From Phoronis australis (lineage: Eukaryota > Phoronida > Phoronidae): a stretch of 64,000 bases of DNA. A program made the position numbers and the translations under genes. The notes beneath the pieces were generated by a model. The model was not told the origin of the DNA, searched no databases, and saw only the letters and a list, made by a program, of their open reading frames with translations. Where the stretch lies: NCBI GenBank assembly GCA_002633005.1, contig NMRA01000011.1:842855-906854 (forward strand). The letters run 5' to 3'. Of this stretch, positions 15,101-25,780 are shown piece after piece; the first letter of the stretch is position 1; every line of letters starts with the position of its first letter.

Positions 15101-18100
15101 AATTGACGTTGAGTCCTAACTCTGGTCCGAGTCCACTGCACACTTGGATAAGTGTAGTTTGCAAGATGGCATCTTGGATGGTGAAACTATACTAAACAAA
15201 TTTGAAGACGAATATGTGATCTTTATATTAAAATAAATAAGAAATTGTAGCTAAATTGTGCAAAACATGTTGAATTCACTCAGTATGGTAAATTACTTGT
15301 TTCAACTAGAAACAAAATTGAAATGCACACGGCAAGAGCCACGAGAAATGTGGAGACTGATTAGCAATATACGTACCACATTTTATGTATGTTTTACGTA
15401 GTGGCTTTTACTTTAATTAACATTCACCGACAATTGGCTTTCTTTATCAGTAACCATGACAACACAGCAAAAACACGATGGCGTCCTTGTGGGGGACATG
15501 GAAACAGAGCTAATGAAACTTTATGTTAATAAATTGGCTAGGACAAATACATGTAGTAACCGTAGCTTCTCAGAAAAAAATGAATTGCACCAAACTNNNN
15601 NNNNNNNNNNNNNNNNNNNNNNNNNNNNNNNNNNNNNNNNNNNNNNNNNNNNNNNNNNNNNNNNNNNNNNNNNNNNNNNNNNNNNNNNNNNNNNNNNNNN
15701 NNNNNNNNNNNNNNNNNNNNNNNNNNNNNNNNNNNNNNNNNNNNNNNNNNNNNNNNNNNNNNNNNNNNNNNNNNNNNNNNNNNNNNNNNNNNNNNNNNNN
15801 NNNNNNNNNNNNNNNNNNNNNNNNNNNNNNNNNNNNNNNNNNNNNNNNNNNNNNNNNNNNNNNNNNNNNNNNNNNNNNNNNNNNNNNNNNNNNNNNNNNN
15901 NNNNNNNNNNNNNNNNNNNNNNNNNNNNNNNNNNNNNNNNNNNNNNNNNNNNNNNNNNNNNNNNNNNNNNNNNNNNNNNNNNNNNNNNNNNNNNNNNNNN
16001 NNNNNNNNNNNNNNNNNNNNNNNNNNNNNNNNNNNNNNNNNNNNNNNNNNNNNNNNNNNNNNNNNNNNNNNNNNNNNNNNNNNNNNNNNNNNNNNNNNNN
16101 NNNNNNNNNNNNNNNNNNNNNNNNNNNNNNNNNNNNNNNNNNNNGTGTTGTACTTAGTGTTTTTAGAAAGTTAAAGGTGTTATTATTGTGCATTGCACAT
16201 GGCTTACGAGACAGAGCAGTTTCGATGACAATTAAATAAACTTAAAGTGTCCACTTTGGGCATCACAGCCGTTATCATACTCTGCATTGATATTTTTTAA
16301 TTTTTGTAGTATATATTGATATATTCATTGATAAAATCCAGAACTACTGTATGTGAACTATCTTAATTCTGTATAATTTTATTTCTGAACCTCATTTATA
16401 TAGTCTTACTGTATGAATTAAAATGTCAACATCACAGCCGTTATCGCAACACACTTCATGAAAAACATAAATTTTCTCATATTCTTGCTATTCCAACTAT
16501 GTTTTCACTTATATTAACTGAAAATATAGTAATTTAGCTACAACTAACCACTAGTTTTTTCCTACCAGCTTGAATTTGAATTTCAAGCACTGATGTCACA
16601 CTTTTGTGCTCCTTAGCGTGACCATGCCTTACTACAAACTTAAGCACCAAGATCCATTGCTCATAGAGGCCATCGTGCATTTTTAGCAACAAACTGTGTT
16701 GGTGCTACCTAGTGAGCCTACTTCGCAATATGTCTCTAAGTTATAGCAGAGAAATGAAATAACAGGCATACAAATTGTGGTGCGCAGAAAAATATTACAA
16801 ATGTAATAGGCAGCGGTCCATTTGGAGAGCTGCAGGTCATCCATGGTATCTTAGATTGGGTTTGGTGACCACTGTGAGTATCAAAAGTCAGACAATAATT
16901 CCCTCTAAATTCGTTGCATTAGGCTTGTGTTGATTTCCAAACTTTAAATTACTAATACTTTTAATAGATTTATCACCTTTGATTTACAATTATTCCATTT
17001 ATTTTGCGAATTCGGAGCATTTCCCACCATGTTAAAATTAATACAGGAAGAAAACAGACAAAAGCCGGAATTATTCGGCAAAAATGTGGCAATATTCGCA
17101 CTACCATGCGGTCATCTGTGTTCCATGCCTCATTCGTCAGTCGTCGATCAGAGGACTAATAACGGAGATAGTGGATTAAGAAATGAATGTACGTAGATTT
17201 ATCGGCAAAAGTTGGAAGGGAATGGGTCGTCCGACGTTTTTTTTTTGGTCGACGAACGTTTATGTCAAGTAGGGATTTCAGAATTTAGCGCGGGAGATTT
17301 TCTTTAGTTTTGGCGACCTCAGACTTCGTTTGGCGACTTCAGATTTTGTTCAGGTCGCCAAATGCTAAGCGTCGAGCGCTGATAAACATTAAAAAATAAA
17401 AGCTTCATTTCAACCTTCAGAGGTTACCAACACAGGAGGTTTCCAAGAGGTATGAGTAAGGCAAGGCTGGATTTGCCATTTACGGGTTGAATTCCCCATA
17501 AAAGATTCACTCCAATTCTACAGATGACATGACATGTTCTACATAACATACCACAGACTGATAGTGAGCCCCATGGTGTATGTTCACGAAATGACATAAT
17601 TTGACCTTTCAACTAGCCCAAATACATAAACCGCAGTGTAACTTTGGAAACAGAGGGCCTACAAATGAAACTTGATGTAGAATAATAATTATGTGCAGTT
17701 ACGGGAGGTTATGGAACAAATGGTGGCGCTAGTTTATGGTATCAATGGCATCGCTGGATTTATCTTTAGACAAGCTAAAACATGCAGAAAAAAGATACTG
17801 TTCCAAAAATTGTTTATTCGTTGAACCTCATTCACATCATTCGTTTTGGGAAAAAGTACAAATTGCAGATTTTTAATAAGAACGCTGGAAGTAGGCCAAT
17901 GGAACCTTTGGCTTGGGTAGCAAAATTATAGAATTTTCAGCTGACCATTTGAATGTCTTTTATCAACTTCAACTTAACACTATAACAAAAGGCCCGAATT
18001 TGATCATGAGGGCTCTGCATAAGGTGCATTCTGAAATGACAACTGTACAAGATTGAAGACATTATTGCTTTCTAACAACACATTCCCTAGAAATTGATAT

Positions 18101-19604
18101 TCTGAGTTCAGCACACTAAAAAAACTTGAAACAAGTCTGTGTTACAATGGCCGCATTCCATATACAAAGAATTTGGCAAGTAAAGCTTTTATCATCAGTG
18201 CTTCACATACAATGCATGGCCATATTTTGAGAAGTCTTGTATAACCTTGTGTTCTCTTGGAGGAGGCAGTGTGTCCTGGTTGATAAGTGCCCGCTTTCTT
18301 TACTCGAGGTCGTGGGTTCAAGTCCCACCAGGTCACACTGCTAAACCCTTGAGCCAGGTTTCTAGCTCCTCAGCTCGGTTTTAACCATATATCAATAAAG
18401 CATAAAAATGTTTCCAGGTGATCAGTGCAATGGGCCCACACGCGAGGCATGCGCACGTCTGGTACAATGTGTATCAGACCGCCTGCAATAATTTTTTTAT
18501 ATTTGTGTTTTCTTGAGATTTTTACGAGTCTATAAAAACAGGTCAGGTCATCATACTAATATGAGTGAGTTTTGTACAAAGTTCTCGATAGTCCGAGGGC
18601 CAGGGCAGGAGATTTGGGGAATTTTTGTGAGAATTCAGGGTACAATGTCGGAGATCTTCCATTTGGCTTATCACAATGAAGAAAATGAAAACAGTGTTTC
18701 CATTGCTTCGCAGATGGTTTGTGCTCCAAAAAACAATCTGACAAAGAATCGAGGCATCACCCACCTGCTCTTGTTGTAGCCAACACAGACAAAAGAAGGC
18801 CACTGTCTCTGTTGCCAAGATGACTGACCTGAATTTTTTATGTTCAAGCCTAGTCACTTACTCCCTCTTACAACAGATCTAACTAATTCCATTGATGGGC
18901 ATATTACAAGATTCAGAGAAAGCACCATCTCTTTTTTCCCAAAGATCCCTCCAAGGAGATTTTTGTGGATGCAGAGAATCACTCAAGGAAAATGGACAGA
19001 AATCTCCAGTAAGGGTGAACTTCACGAGTCTTGCGCAAAACATGGCTCATAAGACAGCTCTTTCATATCAACTACTACTACTCAGTATGGTGGACATGTT
19101 TGAAGCACATGCTCATAAAAATACAGATTCTAATTAAGGTTGACGAGCGTTTTAATGTAGCAGTAGCTTGGACCTCGAGGCATAGGCGTTGTTGCTTTCA
19201 AAGCCTGGCATCAGCAAAACTTTCATCTTCAAACAATCTCTCTTCTCAGGAGAATTTACAACTTTCACACATTTTTGACCTGGTCCCTACACAGCAAAGA
19301 CATTACTTGCATTCATAGTGAATGTGCAACATACCGCTAAGACCAATTAAGTCACTATCTCACCTGCTTCTAAGTAGCGTAGTAAACTATAGACAGCTGT
19401 TCGCTCTCCCTCCATTAACTCCGTCTCAAACACGTCTGCTCTATCTTGCTCTTTCCCACAACACCCACATGTGACTATCTTCACACAGTGCTCCCATATC
19501 CGCCTGAGAAGTTTCAGAAGTTCATCTAAGATGTTGCTTACGGGATTTTTCTTTTTTTCCGTCTTTGACGTGGACGGTCTGTTGGCAGCTTCCATTTCAA
19601 ACGA
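29..19604 (-). CDS. Vac8-like armadillo-repeat protein, 5' half (exons 1-5; continues past the left edge)
   Basis: Coding exons on the minus strand are 19595-19364, 10511-10389, 9308-9189, 4756-4634 and 151-29. All introns are GT-AG and all joins are phase 1, giving about 240 residues before the window ends. The N-terminal region (1-77) is low-similarity and has cysteines at 37, 43, 45 and 46. Residues 78-118 include [20 protein letters not shown], close to the start of the fungal Vac8 ARM domain (LSTLVYSDN...LQRSAAL). The next three exons each give one ARM repeat, with Vac8-like strings such as [15 protein letters not shown] and [13 protein letters not shown]. Vac8 family proteins are palmitoylated vacuole-membrane scaffolds, and animal homologues are poorly characterised. 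The clustered cysteines could be acylated, which is inference. Family assignment is strong by order and spacing of motifs; function in this animal is unknown. Confidence 0.88.
1060..1870. repeat. Degenerate dispersed repeat, several units of about 180 bp
   Basis: Recurring landmarks are 'aaaatgccactagggggc'-like, 'caaattttatgaaaatccat' and 'aaggatgtccaaagatacag'. They repeat about four times with heavy divergence. The same family appears at 25590-25780 and 53930-54490. There is no coding capacity. The short ORFs across it are chance. Confidence 0.55.
2705..2838 (-). repeat. Detached two-unit block of the same donor-junction array
   Basis: Two more copies of the exon 4-tail/donor unit lie 1.4 kb deeper in intron 4. 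They share the diagnostic variant 'accgacaggcagagtggtga' with the copy at 4252-4315, so this block and the 4252-4388 block are related by a secondary duplication. GT is kept in both (GTGGAT and GTGGGT). Confidence 0.85.
4252..4665 (-). repeat. Tandem array (about 68-bp unit) built on the exon 4 donor junction
   Basis: Six units start near 4252, 4316, 4389, 4457, 4527 and 4597. The last contains the real exon 4 end. Read on the minus strand, each unit holds the exon tail (CTCTGGCTACTGTCG), the 5' splice site and about 45 bp of intron (tgatatgggcttgttatgtg). Copies are roughly 80-90% alike. Every copy keeps the GT; the donors read GTGGGT, GTGGGT, GTGGGT, GTGAAT, GTATGT and GTGGAT. Confidence 0.9.
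4634..4756 (-). CDS. ARM gene exon 4: armadillo repeat
   Basis: The exon is 123 nt, acceptor gttgttacag, donor GTGGGTGACG, phase 1/1 (residues 159-199). It encodes [20 protein letters not shown] and [12 protein letters not shown]. The last 30 nt of this exon plus its donor are the source of the tandem array that fills the neighbouring intron (see the repeat entries at 4252-4665 and 2705-2838). Confidence 0.93.
5816..6055 (+). mobile_element. tRNA-derived SINE, copy 1 (family A)
   Basis: The copy has a degraded tRNA-like head with B-box-like 'gggtttgagtcccac' (near 5859) and body landmarks 'gctcctcagatcggtttta', 'ctgatgatcagtgtaatggg' and 'gcacgtctggtacaa'. It ends at 'ctgcaattattttttatg'. 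It shares head, body and tail with the copies at 18259 and 58593. It lies in ARM intron 3. Confidence 0.75.
6527..6684. mobile_element. Short foldback MITE (about 158 bp)
   Basis: The ends are inverted: 'tcagggctgagttgcataaa' at the left against 'ttttgtgcaactgggccctga' at the right. The interior also has a CGTCA/TGACG-rich palindrome. There is no ORF. Confidence 0.65.
7538..8380 (+). mobile_element. Nested DNA element with 25-bp TIRs and a HIRAN-like relic
   Basis: The left end 7538-7562 (tactgtatttgccctaataa...) matches the reverse complement of 8356-8380 at 22 of 25 bases. An internal ORF and its frameshifted continuation lie between them. A target duplication is not clear; TA is possible. 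The superfamily is unassigned. Confidence 0.65.
7951..8240 (+). pseudogene. HIRAN-like domain fragment, broken
   Basis: The open part (7951-8154) follows a good acceptor (ttcacggttttcag) and encodes [33 protein letters not shown] and FFLKHG. This pattern (hydrophobic-P-x-x-GE-L ... N-x-x-D-x-Y-x-V ... VGH-x-P ... FL) resembles HIRAN domains and a multicopy uncharacterised protein family I recall from cnidarians and other invertebrates. After a stop at 8152-8154 another frame carries [15 protein letters not shown], which fits the same family's C-terminal motif. The gene is therefore interrupted by a stop and a frameshift. HIRAN domains bind DNA 3' ends or act in nucleic-acid enzymes; no function is inferred for this relic. 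Confidence 0.55.
9189..9308 (-). CDS. ARM gene exon 3: armadillo repeat
   Basis: The exon is 120 nt, acceptor ctctag, donor GTAAGTAAG, phase 1/1 (residues 119-158). It encodes [20 protein letters not shown] and LALSNFAL, the helix 2-3 pattern of an ARM repeat. It corresponds to Vac8 LEPILILLQS...AALGNLAV. Confidence 0.9.
10389..10511 (-). CDS. ARM gene exon 2: start of armadillo domain
   Basis: The exon is 123 nt, acceptor cctttgcag, donor GTGAGTGA, phase 1 at both ends (residues 78-118). It encodes [18 protein letters not shown] and ends in FSEK. It aligns without gaps to the Vac8 segment that precedes the first well-formed ARM repeat. Confidence 0.9.
10601..10942. repeat. Minisatellite, about 70-bp unit, part 1
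   Basis: Four to five units carry 'tactgcacatgtatac', 'ggagac' and 'tgtatacatcactgtccttc'. The array lies in ARM intron 1, starting 90 bp upstream (in gene sense) of exon 2. It does not include the splice site. Confidence 0.85.
11634..11790. repeat. Minisatellite, part 2 (same unit)
   Basis: Degenerate units ('ctactgcacatgtatactaa', 'tcgctgtcctttatgatcat') resume here after about 690 bp of unrelated sequence (10943-11633). The pattern suggests the array was split by an insertion. Confidence 0.7.
11937..11985. repeat. Direct tandem duplication (24 bp x 2)
   Basis: 'gaaacttcagtaaaagcagt' occurs twice in a row with identical sequence. Confidence 0.8.
12155..12300 (-). repeat. Dispersed 'AACTGACAGTT' repeat, copy 1
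   Basis: The reverse complement shares both ends ('gaactgacagctcatt', 'caacaacaaactgtcagtt') with copies at 50219-50440 and 58999-59210. There is no ORF; it is probably a short non-autonomous element. Confidence 0.55.
15597..16144. other. Assembly gap (548 Ns)
   Basis: Undetermined bases inside ARM intron 1. The long open frames crossing it are artefacts of the Ns. Confidence 1.
18259..18506 (+). mobile_element. tRNA-derived SINE, copy 2 (family A)
   Basis: The copy has a tRNA-like head with A-box-like 'ctggttgataagtg' and B-box 'gggttcaagtcccacc' (18313-18328). The body reads 'tagctcctcagctcggtttt', 'ggtgatcagtgcaatggg' and 'cgtctggtacaatgtgta'; the tail is 'ctgcaataattttttt'. This is the best preserved B box of the three copies. 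Confidence 0.8.
19364..19604 (-). CDS. ARM gene exon 1: start codon and N-terminal region
   Basis: The exon follows an acceptor (tctctcttacag at 19605-19616), so a 5'UTR intron lies upstream. The first in-frame ATG inside the exon is 19595-19593 ([11 protein letters not shown]), which I take as the start because the earlier Met lies in the intron. The exon ends before GTGAGATAG in phase 1. It encodes 77 residues: a lysine/serine-rich head, an amphipathic stretch near 22-36, then the cysteine cluster [12 protein letters not shown] (37-48) and an acidic helix ending YLEA. Vac8 has its acylated cysteines at the extreme N-terminus; here the cluster is internal. Confidence 0.8.
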
Positions 19605-20899
19605 CTGTAAGAGAGACACCGTAAAAGAAAAAGCTTGGACAAAAATACTGGGGAACAGTTAATTTAGTAGCAAGATATTTCGTGAACTTTTTTCAAAACG
19701 TAATGGTAAATGAGGAAGTCATTTTGCTATCAAACTTTTTCTTTCAGTAAGCTTGTGTAACAACCATAAATGACTATTCTTGCAGCTGTTACAAAGACAT
19801 GTCATCAAAAGGACCACTCGCCACTCCTAAATATTTTGTGAATTATTTAAAAACAGCTTTAGGGTACTTCGGCACCATTTCTAACATGAATTGCTTAATT
19901 GCTTCTAGCCAAATGCTGAAATGTCATTTTAAATTTAATATTGGAAATTCAAGTGAACTTATCCGACTTGACTGAAAAGTGTATCTGCCTTTCGAAAATT
20001 TGATCTAGCATACAATTCTGGAGAATAGGTTTGTCACCAGGTCTCTAGAGGCATTGCAGTATATAAAATGGTCACTTACATACACGCTATCACACAGTGC
20101 ATTTTCAGTCCTTTTACAAAAGATGAGAGTTAAATGTGGAATGTGAAAATTCAATCACAGTTTTAATTCTAAAGTTCTATTCCAAATGAATGCTGAAACC
20201 AATGCTATCACAATGCGGAAATCTTTAGGTCCAGATTGACAGACACGATTAACAATTTTCTTCATCACAGTCTACTAGTAGGCAATATTACTTCCATGTT
20301 GCCTGGTCAGCCTTGAACTGCCACAGTTGAGACTGGAGGACAACCAGCTCCTTAGGGTCAATACAACCAACAGAATAGAAAGATGAACACAGCCACAATA
20401 CAGTACTATAATACAGTACTATATGGGGTTGTTCAAGCCAAGTCAGTTTTGTACATCACAGAGGTCAAACCTAATCACAATAGATGCCATTAAAGAGTCC
20501 CTCTACAATGTAGCTGTACAGACTAGAATGCCTGAGGTAAATACCATGGAATAGACCTGATCACTCTCAACTGAAGGGATCACTAAAATCAGCTGTTCCC
20601 ATGTCCTTATCTAAACATGGTTCATGGATGAATGATAGACTAAGAGCTACTTTTATCCCACAATCTTTTCCAAGCAGCTGCACAGAATTTGCTCTGACAG
20701 GTATCACTGCAACCGTCTTTGTTTCATTAAGTGCATTCGCTATTCATTTTTACTCAACCAACAGTTTTTTAGCTATGTGGTTTTTGTTAAAGTTGAGTTT
20801 TGATCACTGACCCTTGATCCCTTGCTTCATAGAATAGCCTACTACAGTTTGAGTGGTGGTCAGACTGTGGGCTCGTTGTCCTGGTTCGTAAGGTGAACT

Positions 20900-23060
20900 T
20901 GGCTTTTCTAGACATCAGTGGCGTAGCAAGTGGGGGTCAGGGAAGGGCAGCTGCTCCTGAGTGCCAGCAGAAGGTGGACATTGGACCAATAGAACTTACT
21001 GGGATTAGACATCAACACACTCACAATACTGCAATATCCATCAAGCAGTTTTCTTGCCTTAATTTTCGTGCCACTGGAGTTCTGCATGTTAATTGTTGTT
21101 ACCGTGTTACTTGGTGAAATACAATTTTGCCAAGTATGTTGCTCTTCCATCAAGTTTGTTTTTTTTGTTTTCTTTTGTTTGTTTGTTCGCATGATACAGG
21201 TCGCAATTTTCATCCGGTCATCACGAAATTTACACACAACACGTAGTTCCGGAAGTACTAGAAGCCTATTGTTTTTCGTCAAAATCGGATCCAAGATGGC
21301 GGCTGTGGCCATTTCCTTTTCATTTTAAGATTCAAAGGCTTCTGGAGGCTACAATTTTTTACGCACAGGTTTGAAACTCAGCACAATTAATGGACCGGAT
21401 GTGCACTACATGTGTACCGGAAATTGTTAAAGATGGCGGAAAATATTGGCATTCACGCATGCGCACCTCGATTTCGGGAAAAAACGTTTTCTCCTGTAGA
21501 GGGCGCAATATAGGGCCAATTCCTTTGAATTTTTGCAGTTATCAGTTTTTTATGACTTGCTATTATACCAAGCCAAAAAACCAGAAGTTGCTTTCAAGAT
21601 GGCGGTTCTGGCGCATGTTGACCTATTTTCAGTCGTGCTGAGGTGGCACCTAAACGGGAGGAGAAAATGACGTGAATTTTTACATGTGGATTCTTTAAGG
21701 TATATACTCTTTCAAATGAACTGTAACAATTTTTTTCTCAGACTTACCGTTTTCGAGATATTTGACTTTAAATTTCTTTAAAAAAAACAAAAAATTTCAT
21801 TTTTTTTTCGAAAAAATTTACGGAATTGCGTGATACTATCAATTTAGATAGAGTTTCGAACGGGCTTTCAGAAGATATTTTCCATTTTCCGCTACGACGT
21901 ATACTTTTTGAGTTATTGAGATTTTCTGATAACGCTGTTCCTTTGTCACTTTGTGGAGCGCTCTTGCTGCATTGATGTTGGTTTAGCTTCTATTGAACTA
22001 GACTGTAGCCTATTTCTTATTGATTTATGACATCTAAGTTCGTCATATGAATGTTACAATGTTGTTCATCATCTCCACCACCATCACCATATTTGTCATC
22101 TTCGTCATCATCTCCGACGTCTTTTCTTCAGTTAATTTCGCCAAGTGTCACTCAACACTGTAGCCTATCTCTTAATGATTTCTGACATCTACGTTCATCA
22201 TATGAATGATATCATAACTTGCATTGTCCATTATCGCCACCATCGTTGTCATACCTGTCATCTTTGTCATCATCTCTGTCGTCGTCTTTTCTGGTCATCT
22301 CTAACGTGGTCTTTTTGATTAATTTCGCCAAGTTTCGCTCCTCGGAGCACTTTCATTTGTTTGTTTGTTTCTTCGTTCGCACCCCACAGATTGCAATTCT
22401 TCTCAGATCATCGTGAAATTTACACACAACATGTGCCACGTGAATGGCTCGAAGTCTATTGTTTTGGGTTGAAATCAGATACAAGATGATGCTGTGGCAG
22501 CCATTTTCCCCTTTTTTGTTTGTGAAACCATAGCTCTGATGTTTTTGGTGGGATTTTTCTGATTTTTTCCTGTGGAAAAATCATTCCAAAACCTATCACC
22601 CTTTTTGTTTTTCTCTCGGTCTTGCTATTCTCGAGTTATTCGATTTTATCCGAGGACTGGTCTCTGAATATGAGTTTTTGTAAAGTATCTTCAGCGTCCT
22701 TTGACGAATCTGTCTGAAATTTGGTATGTGGATTGATCTTTTCAAGTGGTATTAGCATTGTGAAACCAGTTTCTTGGTGCGACTTACCATTCACGCGATA
22801 TTCGAGATTTACTGCTCAGGTTACTGCTTTTTTGTTGACGTGATTTATAGCTGCACTTTGTAAGCCCGTCATATTTCTGCTAAAGAACGCATTTTACATC
22901 TGATCAGCAATAAATTTAGGTACAGCGTTTAGGAAGCCAATAGCCCGCGGACTGTGACGGCCATTTTTCAAATTATAAGGTTTACGGAGCTCTAGCTGCG
23001 GGATCCTGCGACCGAACCTTTTCAAATTTGGTAAGTAACTGGGTCCCATCAAGAGCTATC
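20900..23060. repeat. Cluster of degenerate dispersed repeats
   Basis: A block around 21170-21330 ('tcacgaaatttacacacaac', 'gtcaaaatcggatccaagat') recurs at 22360-22520 and, inverted, at 28220-28310. A unit of about 170 bp ('gtagcctat', 'tgacatctaagttcgtcata', ATC/TCG-rich tract) is duplicated at 22005-22140 and 22160-22330. 'cagtggcgtagcaag' at about 20918 resembles a terminus common in animal hAT-like elements. No gene is supported. Confidence 0.5.
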
Positions 23061-23376
23061 TAATATGTTGGTTTCGTCATCCACCTCACCTTTAAATTTT
23101 TATTTGATTTCACCAAGTGTCACTCTTCAGAGCGCCAAGCCTTCATGCAGCGTAGGTCCTGGGTGTCCTAGCACTAATCTGGATGCCCTGGCAACAACGC
23201 TCAATGTACAATTAGGACGCCTTCTGTCAATCAGAATTTCTCCAGTTTGGACATCCACATTATGAAGAAAATTTCAAATTACTAGGATACCTAGTTAATC
23301 AAAGAGGCACATTTCATTAGCGATAGTCCAATAGTTAAAGAGAAGATACCATCACAGTTCTGGCTCTTTCAACTCA

Positions 23377-25021
23377 TTAAAGGAGACTGCCACCCAAAAA
23401 ACAACCTATTTTGTATCAATTTAGTTCGAGTAGTTCTACTCGATAATGGCACGTTCGGTTGCGTTACCTGACACCTGACGGCAGACGGAGGTGTTGAAAA
23501 TATCCAGTGAAGTCATTGGTTTCACACGCAGTCTGTTCAGCAGTTCACAACACAGGTTATTGGTATCAGCTTATTGCTTGAATTCATCGTTTAACACCAA
23601 TAAATCATCAAACTTCGATGTAAAACCTTTAAAAATACACCGAGTTCTTATAAAAACGTGTTGTTTTATTTCCCTGTTACGGATATATTGGTATTTGGAC
23701 ACACCGTAGCCTACGAAGTTCGGCAGGCCAATTTACCAAGGTCCGTAGCAAGAGTTTGGGTCTGTTCGGAGATAAATTCGAAATATTCTTCCTTGAAATA
23801 CACACAGGAGAATCTAGATCTTTGTTGTTTAGACTTGTGATTTTTTGAGTTCTAAACAAAACGTTTGTTTTCCACGCCAGTGACTCGGAACCCGACCAGG
23901 CCCGTTGCGGCTGCCGGGACTGGCACGAACATAAACCAGCTTGAGTTGGAAACTAAACCACCAGTCATTAAAGACTATAATAGTGAGCCAAAGAAATAAT
24001 GTGCACAGAATTATTTATGTGAGTTACCCACGAAACTGAAAATCTACTTACTTGTCAGGGGCCACGAAGTCGGGTTCCCCTTCCACAGACCGTCAGGGCA
24101 AAGGTTGTACAGTATCAATGATTTGAATGATGTGTTTGTATTTCTAAATAAAGATTCCCCTAACATGTGACCAAAGCTTATAAAATCGGGTAATAGTTTT
24201 TTCACAACAGCTTTCTGTCAGCAAGCACTGAATTAGCATGGCCTCAGGTGCCCGGTCAATTACCTTTATTGCCGGCATCAAAAGCCGATAACACAGTGGT
24301 TTATTCATTGCTGGCTTCTCAACATTTGCACTCAAGAATACTGCAAAAGCATTACAAATTGTATCTAATGAGACAGACTTTGTTTCAGTTTTATATAAGC
24401 ACTGCTTAAGATGAGAATAATTCAGTTTGAAACAGAGCTCAGAATAATAAACGTCTACATGGACACTAGCCTGGCGCCAAATCCTGACTTAGTAAAGAGC
24501 TCATCCAACGAAGACTGCACGGGCCGGATCGTTAGCTTTCACAGGCTATCAGTTCGAACTGTAATACGCTCATCAGCTGATCAAGAAATACTAGTGAGGT
24601 GCCGTGAACTTGCACAGGCAACGGAACATATGGATAGTTCTTGGGTAAGCCGGAATTCGTCAGAGAAATCACTGTCGACGAAATGCCGGCCACATACACG
24701 GAGATGTTTCACGGCCTCATACTTGCTATAAACAGCGTACCTTTCATTCTTCACTACCGCGAGCCATTTCCTAAGCATTTCGGGTTCTCGAGGAAGTTGG
24801 AAAAATGATATATCCGCTTTCTTCGCAGCTTCATAGCTCAGACAAGCGGGAACGATGCACCGCAGTATAGCGGCATTCACTCTGCAGACGAACCACTGAC
24901 GTCACTGTCGTTTTCACCTTCCTCTTGGCAAGGTGAGGTTGACCGTATAAGAGGCGATGTGGATATAGACCGATTAAGACGGTAAAAGGGACTAATTAAA
25001 TCGGGTGGCATTCTACTTTAA
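23377..25021 (-). mobile_element. TTAA-flanked THAP element (Kolobok-like, non-autonomous or decayed)
   Basis: A TTAA lies on each side (23377-23380 and 25018-25021). Just inside are inverted ends: 'aggagactgccaccc' at the left against 'aagtagaatgccaccc' (reverse complement of the right end). A THAP-domain exon reads inward from the right end. TTAA target duplication plus a THAP protein is the signature of Kolobok elements. No DDE transposase core is visible in 1.6 kb, so it is internally deleted or eroded. Confidence 0.7.
24640..24880 (-). CDS. THAP zinc-finger domain exon (transposon-derived)
   Basis: From an ATG at 24880 the frame gives CIVPACLSYEAAKK, ISFFQLPRE, a Trp in KWLAVV and VCGRHFVDSDF. 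These are the C2CH metal ligands (C-x4-C ... C-x2-H), the central FxxLP and W, and the HF motif of THAP domains, in the right order within about 80 residues. The frame stays open to about 24581, but similarity stops after the HF region, where splicing is likely. A possible second exon is near 24344-24268 (acceptor gcttttgcag; donor GTAATTG). It is most likely part of the surrounding element, not a host gene. Confidence 0.7.
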
Positions 25022-25589
25022 GCAATCTGCAATGTTGCAATGTTCAAAGCATTGAGAATGAAAGACCTGTCCAGGATTAGCAGATGTTAGGTTGCCAAGG
25101 TTTCTACCAATGTAGTTTGCTCTTGGTGGTCTTATCTCAAATTGTAATTCATGACTTTACATAGGGGCACGAACCTTAGTGTAACTCCAAACTGGTGTTT
25201 CACTCAGAGTCTATTCAAACGATTTTTATCTTTTTTAAAACATCAAAAAAGTGACGTAAATGCTATTATTTTATTACAATATTGTGCCACAAGAACATGC
25301 CTACTTAAAATTTTTGAGTTTGCGCCCCTTTCATGCTTTTCAATGAGCGTATTAATGTTTTAACATGGAACAGCAGTGACACCTGTTACCAAAATATAAA
25401 CCACACATCATCTGTGCATTTTTTCTTGTGTTTGTAACTGATGAATCATTGTACAGAATATAAAAGCTACTTAAGATGATACGGCAAACTTCATAACATC
25501 AACTTGACTCGAAATCACCGAAGACATAGTGCACTCATTGTTCAACGAATACCTCCAATATTTGTTTGGTAAGCTACTGGGATGTTTTC

Positions 25590-25780
25590 ATAAATTCAGA
25601 CGTAAAAGCCTTGGTCCATGAAGTTTTTTAGTAAAAAATAGCAAAGCGTAGTCAGCCTATTTGCCAAATTTCATGAAAATCCATCAAGGAACACAGAAGA
25701 TACTGTCAGAGGTAACAAACATAAATATGTGAGTGTATAAAAACCCTCATACAGCGCCATCTAACTTTTGTTTTGGCATG
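25590..25780. repeat. Dispersed repeat, same family as 1060-1870
   Basis: It contains 'gccaaatttcatgaaaatcc' followed by 'atcaaggaacacagaagata' and 'cagcgccatctaac', the same order of landmarks as the units near 1.1-1.9 kb and 54 kb. Confidence 0.5.

Larger units (their letters stand above)
10512..19363. other. ARM gene intron 1, remainder
   Basis: Besides the listed repeats, the SINE at 18259 and the N gap, no exon, RNA gene or conserved element is evident. There is a small direct repeat 'catcacagccgttatc' at about 16259 and 16432. Confidence 0.4.

Noticed and set aside
15456-16239. Three open frames of more than 200 codons
   Set aside because: They pass through 548 Ns and have no real sequence support.
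20908-21312. 134-codon minus-strand frame starting MATAAIL
   Set aside because: It lies in a degenerate dispersed repeat; the related copies are not open over the same length.
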